From the NCBI GenBank assembly GCA_031254835.1, contig JAIRTQ010000085.1:1-11546 (forward strand): DNA of 11,546 nucleotides, written 5' to 3'. Shown piece by piece: positions 7,072 through 11,546 of this stretch. Source of the DNA: Puniceicoccales bacterium (lineage in GTDB: Bacteria; Verrucomicrobiota; Verrucomicrobiia; Opitutales; JAIRLM01). Under the pieces are notes generated by a model, which ran no database searches, was not told where the DNA came from, and worked only from the letters and a program-made list of their open reading frames with translations. The translations under genes were made by a program, and so were the position numbers. Every line of letters starts with the position of its first letter. The stretch's first letter is position 1.

Positions 7072-7538
7072 TTAGCGGCGGATGGGTGGTCCGTGCTTCC
7101 AAAACGGTTCCCGGTACAGTCCACGACTTTGCGTTTCATAGGCAAATGGAACCGCTTCCAGCTTGGGCCCTACTCTTCGCCCATTCCGGCTACCAAGGCG
7201 TAGCCACGTAGAGGGAAGACTTGGCTAATATTACGAAAGTCACCCATGCCGTCCTGCCTCGGGCAGAGCTAAAAGGTCCAGATCTGGCAAACGAATTTTT
7301 AGGTTGTCAAAGGCAATTGGATCATCGGCAAGTGCCCTCTGCCCGTAGGCCCATGGGGCTCCTTTGGGTTGGTTTTACCTTTTGAGCCGTGAAAGTCATT
7401 CAACTTCTCGGCTGACGGGACGATTGGCCTGCCTTCTCGGGAGGGGCCCACTGTGAGTGAAAACTTGCCGTAGGCCGTTGTGCCATTTTTTACAGGTATT
7501 GCAAAAAATCCTCGACATTGGTCACTTTGCGGCGCCAA
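7072..7538 (-). pseudogene. Possible decayed coding region, unrecognised
   Basis: The 600-bp gap between the 840-codon gene and the beta-CASP gene has no convincing intact gene. On the minus strand, successive open stretches in different frames read like protein and hand over to one another. They are 7299-7538 (79 codons, ...NGTTAYGKFSLTVGPSREGR...), about 7243-7374 (...RALADDPIAFDNLKIRLPDL...), about 7173-7270 (...FRNISQVFPLRGYALVAG...), and about 7075-7224, ending at a TAA at 7072-7074 (...LEAVPFAYETQSRGLYREPF...). This pattern fits a gene broken by several frameshifts, but I recognise no family and chance open frames are possible. No tRNA, RNase P RNA, tmRNA or terminator was seen here. 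The remaining part, 7539-7619, shows nothing clear. Confidence 0.3.
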
Positions 7539-7619
7539 CTGAGAAAAAAAAGAATGGGGCGTTTTTGTCGCGATTTTTCCGCGTTCGCGCCCATTTCTAT
7601 TCCAACCGTACCGTGAACT

Positions 7620-9071
7620 ATGAAATTTACAGATTTAAATCCAAAAAGGGAAATTGGCGCTCACAGTTTGCTCATTGAACTGGGCGAATTCCGTCTGCTG
7701 GTGGACGGCGGAATGAGTCCGAAAGACGTGGGCCTGTCTAGCTTGCCCGATTATACACGCATCCCCAGCGATTCCATCGACTTGATTCTTTTAACTCACT
7801 GCCACCTGGATCACATCGGCTCATTGCCATGCGTGCACCGCAGCCAGCCGTCGGCTCGGGTGCTCATGACCCCGGCTTCCGGAGAAATTTTGCCCGTAAT
7901 GTTGCAAAATTCCTACACGGTCATGTTGAGGCAGCGAGACGAGAAAAACGTAGAGGAGTACCCACTTTTTTCGCGGCCGGAGGTGGACGCAGTGCTGGGC
8001 GATTTCTTTCCAATGCACTTCGGTCGCATGCGGGAGTTTGTTAAAAATGGGGACCGCCTTAAAATTACCTTTTTCCCGGCCGGCCATGTCATGGGGGCTG
8101 CCGCTGTCCTTTTGGAGCACAGGAATAAAAAATACTTTTTCACCGGCGACATTCTCTTCCGCCGTCAGCATACCCTGAATGGCGCACAAATCCCTTCCAT
8201 GAAAGTGGATGTGCTGATCACGGAAACCACCAGAGGCCTGGCGGAGCATTCGGAAAATTTTCTATATGAGGACGAACTGGCTCGGCTGCTGGAGTCCGTT
8301 GCCAAGGCCATAAAAGGCGGCGGGTCCTGTCTATTGCCCGTCTTTGCTCTCGGCCGCATGCAGGAAGTGATTGCGCTTATCTACGAAGGCCGGAAGCGCG
8401 GCATCTTGCCGAGTGGATTTCCCATCTATTGTTCCGGACTTGGTCTGGCCGTTGTGGATGTCTTTGAAAAAATAATGCGCGATCGGAAGAAGTACGGAAT
8501 CGATTATGCGGCCCAGGATCCGATCGCGCCGCCGGTCCGGCAAGACTTGCGGCATAAAATGGCACCATCGGCTGACAAGTGGGGCTTTCGGAAGCGTATT
8601 CTTAGCGCGCTTAACGTGCGGCCACTCCCTCGCAACCGAATCAAAGCGGGCGTGGACATTCGCAGGCCGAGTCTCTTTATCGTAAGCAGCGGCATGTTGG
8701 TAGAGAATACGCCCGCCTATCAGGTGGCTGCTTCCCTCCTACCTTTTTCGCATAACCTCATTGCTTTTACGGGCTATTGCGATCCCGATACGCCCGGCGG
8801 GCACCTTCTCGCACTCAGTCCGGGCGATTCGTTCACCTTCGCGGCGCTAGAATTTGTGACAGCAATTGGGGCCCATGTGGAGCATTACGATGCCAGCGGC
8901 CATGCAGACCGGGAAGACTTGCTTTACATGGCTCGAGCGATGGAACCATCTTCCGTTGTGCTTTCTCACGGCGACGACGATGCCCGTCATTGGTTCGAAA
9001 ACACCCTGAAATTAGCCCTGCCTCAGGCAAGGGTTGTCAATCCGGAACCGCAAAGAACCTATGAATTTTGA
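7620..9071 (+). CDS. Metallo-beta-lactamase/beta-CASP RNase-like protein (CPSF73/YSH1 type)
   Basis: The 483-residue product has both halves of a beta-CASP nuclease. The metallo-beta-lactamase core carries the metal motif THCHLDH (His60, His62, Asp64, His65), His156 in FPAGHVMGA and Asp177 in FTGD. The beta-CASP part has Glu202 in TETTRG (motif A), LLPVFALGRMQEV (about 238-250), the VSSGMLVENTPA block, His428 in SGHAD (motif B) and His450 in LSHGDDDA (motif C). All expected zinc ligands are present, so it should be active as a cytoplasmic RNA endo- or exonuclease of the type annotated as mRNA 3'-end processing exonuclease. The substrate is unknown. DNA-processing members of this superfamily exist, so RNA is an inference. 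ATG at 7620 has no Shine-Dalgarno sequence, and I find no good promoter. It is flanked by a decayed region and a convergent unknown gene. Confidence 0.88.
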   Translation: MKFTDLNPKREIGAHSLLIELGEFRLLVDGGMSPKDVGLSSLPDYTRIPSDSIDLILLTHCHLDHIGSLPCVHRSQPSARVLMTPASGEILPVMLQNSYTVMLRQRDEKNVEEYPLFSRPEVDAVLGDFFPMHFGRMREFVKNGDRLKITFFPAGHVMGAAAVLLEHRNKKYFFTGDILFRRQHTLNGAQIPSMKVDVLITETTRGLAEHSENFLYEDELARLLESVAKAIKGGGSCLLPVFALGRMQEVIALIYEGRKRGILPSGFPIYCSGLGLAVVDVFEKIMRDRKKYGIDYAAQDPIAPPVRQDLRHKMAPSADKWGFRKRILSALNVRPLPRNRIKAGVDIRRPSLFIVSSGMLVENTPAYQVAASLLPFSHNLIAFTGYCDPDTPGGHLLALSPGDSFTFAALEFVTAIGAHVEHYDASGHADREDLLYMARAMEPSSVVLSHGDDDARHWFENTLKLALPQARVVNPEPQRTYEF

Positions 9072-9163
9072 GTCTTAATTCCAGTTCTTATAAAGCGGAA
9101 TGAATCCCGATGGGCGCAGGAAAAAACCTTGCCGCCGCCAAAGTGCAGGAAGAATTGAAAATT

Positions 9164-10225
9164 CTACCCTATTAGTGAAACGGGATTGGCGGCGGCTGGT
9201 TTGTGATTTTTGAGCACAAATTCTCTAATGTCCCCTCGGCTCAGGGGTTTGGAAAGTGGACTAGGTATGAATTTCCTACTGCTTGGATCCCAGCGCAAAA
9301 AAATGAGACGTCTTTCGTTGGTAGATGGGTCTACGGTAAAAACTGGGAACTGCGGCAATGGCTGGCGCCGATCAATGCAGCTGGTGGATTTTTTTTCGGC
9401 TTCCTCTTCCAAGAGAACATCAAAACTGCAACCTGGATACCGTAGTTCAAGCATTTCACGCGCCGACTCCTTGCGCCTTTTCTTGATATCGGCCTCAAGT
9501 GTACCGACATCATCCAGATTGCTCTTTTTAGCCTTAATGATTTCGTGTGAAATGACAGTTAAATGATAGGCAATTTCCATTATGCGCAGCTTATTACTGT
9601 CTCGTTTATTTGATAATTTCATTGCCGCCGCGTCCACTGGAAAGCCCTGGGCGTCAATTACTGGAAGCGCACCGCCAACTGGAGAGGCAGACGGGATCGG
9701 CACATCGCCAGAAGAATCAGGAGTAACTCCGAATCTAAAAAGATCATTCGCCGATTTAAGCGCTCGGAGCAGTTCCTCTATTTCTGTATTGTCCAGTTGA
9801 TTGACAGCTGCCTTATTTAACAGGCGCGCGATGTTAGTGCGAACTTCGACAGGTTTTATTACTACTTCGGCACGGTCCCCCTTGACGGGGATGCGCACTT
9901 CGGAAGTGGAAACGTCGCCAAAAGCAAGTAACGCGTCACAGGTTCGTACTATGGCCGACGCATCTGCTCCAAATTTAGATCCCGCATTTCCACCGCCTCC
10001 TAGACCTATATTTTCCCCCATACGTTTTATATCGTCAGTTTTCGGCAGTTGGCCGTTAATTTTAAATGGCCCCGCTTCGTCAGGGAGAGCCTTTCGGGCC
10101 TCTTTGTCCTTCTCATTCCGAGAAACGTGCACGGTCGCGTATGCGTGCCGCGAGGCAAGGCAGCCGGCGGCGGTAGTGGACGGATGGACAAATCTTGAAA
10201 AACCAAGGCCCGAAGGCGCACTCAT
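9164..10225 (-). CDS. Unrecognised soluble protein, 353 residues
   Basis: I do not recognise this product. The first 30 residues (MSAPSGLGFSRFVHPSTTAA...) are low in charge but lack the hydrophobic core of a signal peptide, and no membrane segment is seen, so a cytoplasmic protein is likely. A glycine-rich turn GLGGGGNAG occurs at about residues 74-82. A hydrophobic and charged helical middle with NKAAVNQLDNTEIEELLRAL follows, then a lysine/arginine-rich helix near 245-265. No catalytic motif or known fold is evident. It appears more AT-rich than tpiA and gpsA, like the 840-codon gene, and a diverged piece of that gene lies just upstream. The ATG at 10225 lies 6 nt from a -10-like box and has no Shine-Dalgarno sequence. 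It converges on the beta-CASP gene with 92 nt between them. Confidence 0.65.
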   Translation of the reverse strand: MSAPSGLGFSRFVHPSTTAAGCLASRHAYATVHVSRNEKDKEARKALPDEAGPFKINGQLPKTDDIKRMGENIGLGGGGNAGSKFGADASAIVRTCDALLAFGDVSTSEVRIPVKGDRAEVVIKPVEVRTNIARLLNKAAVNQLDNTEIEELLRALKSANDLFRFGVTPDSSGDVPIPSASPVGGALPVIDAQGFPVDAAAMKLSNKRDSNKLRIMEIAYHLTVISHEIIKAKKSNLDDVGTLEADIKKRRKESAREMLELRYPGCSFDVLLEEEAEKKSTSCIDRRQPLPQFPVFTVDPSTNERRLIFLRWDPSSRKFIPSPLSKPLSRGDIREFVLKNHKPAAANPVSLIG

Positions 10226-10231
10226 AATCTA

Positions 10232-10259
10232 ACTCTATTACCCCATTCTTATATGTCAA
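10232..10259 (-). promoter_or_regulatory. Promoter of the 353-codon gene, abutting the start codon
   Basis: On the minus strand: perfect -35 TTGACA (10254-10259), 16 nt, then -10-like TAGAGT (10232-10237, four of six consensus bases). Six nt remain before the ATG, so the predicted transcript starts at or within about 1 nt of the A of ATG. Confidence 0.6.
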
Positions 10260-10274
10260 TAACAAAATATGGGT

Positions 10275-10316
10275 AGCGGCTATGATAACCTTTGCGATCG
10301 TGACTACGATTCCGTC
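10275..10316 (-). repeat. Diverged duplicate of codons 107-120 of the 840-codon gene
   Basis: These 42 bases match 6661-6702 at 37 positions in the same orientation. The five differences are all transitions, each with G or C in the 840-codon gene and A or T here. Translated, DGAAATIAKVTIAA becomes DGIVVTIAKVIIAA. Weak similarity may continue on both sides (AF...NDG before; I...K-x-G after). The surrounding frame has no clear start of its own and runs into the 353-codon gene, so I read it as a relic that now lies between two divergent promoters. Confidence 0.7.
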
Positions 10317-10345
10317 GTTTGCTAGCCGATTGGACACAAACGCCA

Positions 10346-10374
10346 TTGACAGGGCATCCATCGCCAGTGATACT
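10346..10374 (+). promoter_or_regulatory. Promoter of tpiA, abutting the start codon
   Basis: A perfect -35 TTGACA (10346-10351), exactly 17 nt, then -10-like GATACT (10369-10374, four of six consensus bases), 8 nt before the GTG of tpiA. Transcription should begin at about -1 or -2 relative to the start codon. Confidence 0.65.
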
Positions 10375-10382
10375 GCGGGCTT

Positions 10383-11174
10383 GTGGAGGAAAAAAGATAT
10401 CTCGTAGTGGGGAACTGGAAGATGCATCGAACGGTAGAGGAAACCGCCGATGCGCTGTCAGATTTAAATCGTCGCTGGACTGATAAGGGACAGGTCATCT
10501 TGTCCGTCTGCCCTCCTTTTACGGCCCTCTCTACCGCTGCGAAAATTTTGTCCAGCGGCGCCATTCGGCTGGGGGCGCAAACTTTGCATTGGGAAAGAAA
10601 GGGAGCCTTTACCGGAGAAATTTCTCCCTCCATGTTGAAAGAATTGTCTGTCCAGTACGTCATCGTGGGCCACAGCGAGCGGCGGGCACTGTTCCACGAG
10701 GACGGCCCGACGGTGGCGAAAAAATTTGCGACGGCGCTGGAAAATGACCTGAAACCCATCCTTTGCGTGGGAGAGACCGAGGCGGAAAGGGAAGGTGGCA
10801 GACATAAGGAGATCGTAGAAGGGCAAATTCGCGAGACGCTGGAATCGGCGAGGGCACCGAAAAATTTTGCCATCGCCTACGAGCCTGTCTGGGCCATAGG
10901 AACGGGGAAAACGGCGACGGCGGAGGATGTACAGCTCATGCATGGCCATATCCGGAACGTTCTTCGGGAGTGCGGTGTCGCGGCCGATCTGGTCCCCATC
11001 CTCTACGGCGGCTCCGTGAAAGCCGCCAACTGCGGCCAACTGTTCTCCCGGCGGGACGTGGACGGCGCCCTCGTCGGCGGCGCGTCGCTGCAGAACGACG
11101 AATTCCTTGCCATCGCCGCCCGGGCGGCGGAGCTGGTCGGATCGAAAAAGAGAAACGGACAAATCGAAAGTTGA
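10383..11174 (+). CDS. tpiA: Triosephosphate isomerase
   Basis: This cytoplasmic glycolytic enzyme interconverts dihydroxyacetone phosphate and glyceraldehyde 3-phosphate. The 263-residue product is slightly longer than E. coli TpiA. All active-site elements are present: Asn11 and Lys13 in GNWKMH, catalytic His97 in VGHSERR, catalytic base Glu167 in AYEPVWAIGTGK with the flexible loop, and the phosphate-binding YGGSVKAAN block near the C-terminus. GTG at 10383 is the only possible start because an in-frame TGA lies at 10368-10370 and the conserved NWK follows ten residues later. There is no Shine-Dalgarno sequence, and the -10 box ends only 8 nt upstream. It is transcribed divergently from the 353-codon gene and is followed 34 nt later by tRNA-Ser. 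No terminator is visible. Confidence 0.97.
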   Translation: MEEKRYLVVGNWKMHRTVEETADALSDLNRRWTDKGQVILSVCPPFTALSTAAKILSSGAIRLGAQTLHWERKGAFTGEISPSMLKELSVQYVIVGHSERRALFHEDGPTVAKKFATALENDLKPILCVGETEAEREGGRHKEIVEGQIRETLESARAPKNFAIAYEPVWAIGTGKTATAEDVQLMHGHIRNVLRECGVAADLVPILYGGSVKAANCGQLFSRRDVDGALVGGASLQNDEFLAIAARAAELVGSKKRNGQIES

Positions 11175-11208
11175 CGGTACGAGTGAAATTATCTTCCGTG
11201 CGCAGGTC

Positions 11209-11297
<89 letters not shown>

Positions 11298-11349
11298 CGT
11301 CGGCTGAACCGGACGAGAAACACGAAAAAGCATCGACAGAAAGTGCTGC

Positions 11350-11377
11350 CCTGTAGTTAGTTATGCCATAAACAGGG
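11350..11377. other. Imperfect inverted repeat over the stop codon of the right-edge gene
   Basis: CCCTGT and ACAGGG pair around an inner TTAT-GCC-ATAA stem, with an asymmetric bulge between. It overlaps the TAA at 11361-11363 and lies between two converging transcripts (tRNA-Ser and the membrane protein gene). No T run follows on either strand, so it is only a weak candidate terminator. Confidence 0.3.
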
Positions 11378-11546
11378 TAGAAGAACCCACGAATGATCGC
11401 CGCCTTAACACCAAGACGAGGATCCAGAAAATCGTCCGCGATGCGACGCGGCCCAGCCGGTACAAGGCGGAAAAGAGCAGACCAAAGATGAGAAACGGCA
11501 GCAGGCAAATGACGAACGACTTGAGCGTGATGCTTAGCGCCAAAAG
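11361..11546 (-). CDS. C-terminal end of a membrane protein (partial), unrecognised
   Basis: The minus-strand frame is open from the right edge to a TAA at 11361-11363, giving 61 visible residues; the start is outside the window. The first part is strongly hydrophobic (SITLKSFVICLLPFLIFGLLFSALY), one clear membrane segment. A second hydrophobic stretch around TIFWILVLVL and a basic end (LRRRSFVGSS) follow. I cannot identify the family. The abrupt end in a short basic tail could be natural or due to a frameshift. The gene converges on tRNA-Ser with about 64 nt between, which holds no recognised element other than the inverted repeat overlapping its stop. Confidence 0.5.
   Translation of the reverse strand, partial: LLALSITLKSFVICLLPFLIFGLLFSALYRLGRVASRTIFWILVLVLRRRSFVGSSTLFMA

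Noticed and set aside
7278..7289. Palindrome CCAGATCTGG in the gene-poor stretch
   Set aside because: A single 10-bp palindrome is expected by chance and no promoter or operator next to it gives it meaning.
9110..9175. 21-codon open frame MGAGKNLAAAKVQEELKILPY after the beta-CASP gene
   Set aside because: It looks protein-like but has no ribosome binding site, overlaps the end of the 353-codon gene, and has no supporting context.
10113..10427. 104-codon minus-strand frame covering the relic and both start regions
   Set aside because: It overlaps the starts of tpiA and the 353-codon gene and has no start signal; only the short segment similar to the 840-residue protein is supported.
10464..11162. 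232-codon open frame antisense to tpiA
   Set aside because: It mirrors the high-GC tpiA frame exactly, has no family resemblance, and lies wholly inside a certain gene.
11171..11199. TTGACG over the tpiA stop codon as a tRNA-Ser promoter
   Set aside because: No acceptable -10 box at 16-18 nt; co-transcription with tpiA is equally likely.

Overview
The window comes from a Gram-negative bacterium of moderate GC content. Evidence for this is a lipoprotein with a clear lipobox, a BamD-like envelope TPR protein, a short Alu-less SRP RNA and tRNA genes with encoded CCA ends. A member of the Verrucomicrobiota or wider PVC group is plausible, but this is a guess from gene style and no phylogenetic marker here proves it.

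Layout. Positions 1-1709 (+) hold the 3' part of a DNA polymerase III delta-prime gene (holB) and gpsA (glycerol-3-phosphate dehydrogenase). gpsA converges on a minus-strand unit read from about 3307 down to 1713: SRP RNA (ffs), tRNA-Pro(GGG) starting immediately after it, a bamD-like gene, and an overlapping 64-codon membrane protein gene. Then come a plus-strand lipoprotein of unknown function (3402-4496) and, converging on it, a very large minus-strand gene for a single-pass coiled-coil membrane protein (4498-7020) that I do not recognise. The stretch 7021-7619 has no intact gene but carries a strong promoter and what looks like a decayed coding region. It is followed by a metallo-beta-lactamase/beta-CASP RNase-like gene (7620-9071, +), an unrecognised 353-codon gene (9164-10225, -), tpiA (10383-11174, +), tRNA-Ser(GGA), and the 3' end of a membrane protein gene running in from the right edge (-).

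How it fits together. The housekeeping genes (holB, gpsA, ffs, tRNAs, bamD, tpiA) cover replication, lipid and central metabolism, protein targeting and envelope assembly. Three envelope or unknown genes (lipoprotein, 840-residue protein, 353-residue protein) interrupt them. The last two look more AT-rich and are tied together by a short duplicated, diverged piece of the 840-residue gene just upstream of the 353-residue gene.

The most unusual feature is promoter placement. The 840-residue gene, the 353-residue gene, tpiA, and less clearly the lipoprotein gene and gpsA, each have a sigma70-type promoter whose -10 box ends only 6-9 nt before the start codon and have no Shine-Dalgarno sequence. 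This predicts leaderless or nearly leaderless mRNAs. The bamD-like gene and its small partner instead have textbook Shine-Dalgarno sequences. I see no IS element, CRISPR array, phage gene or recognisable defence system.
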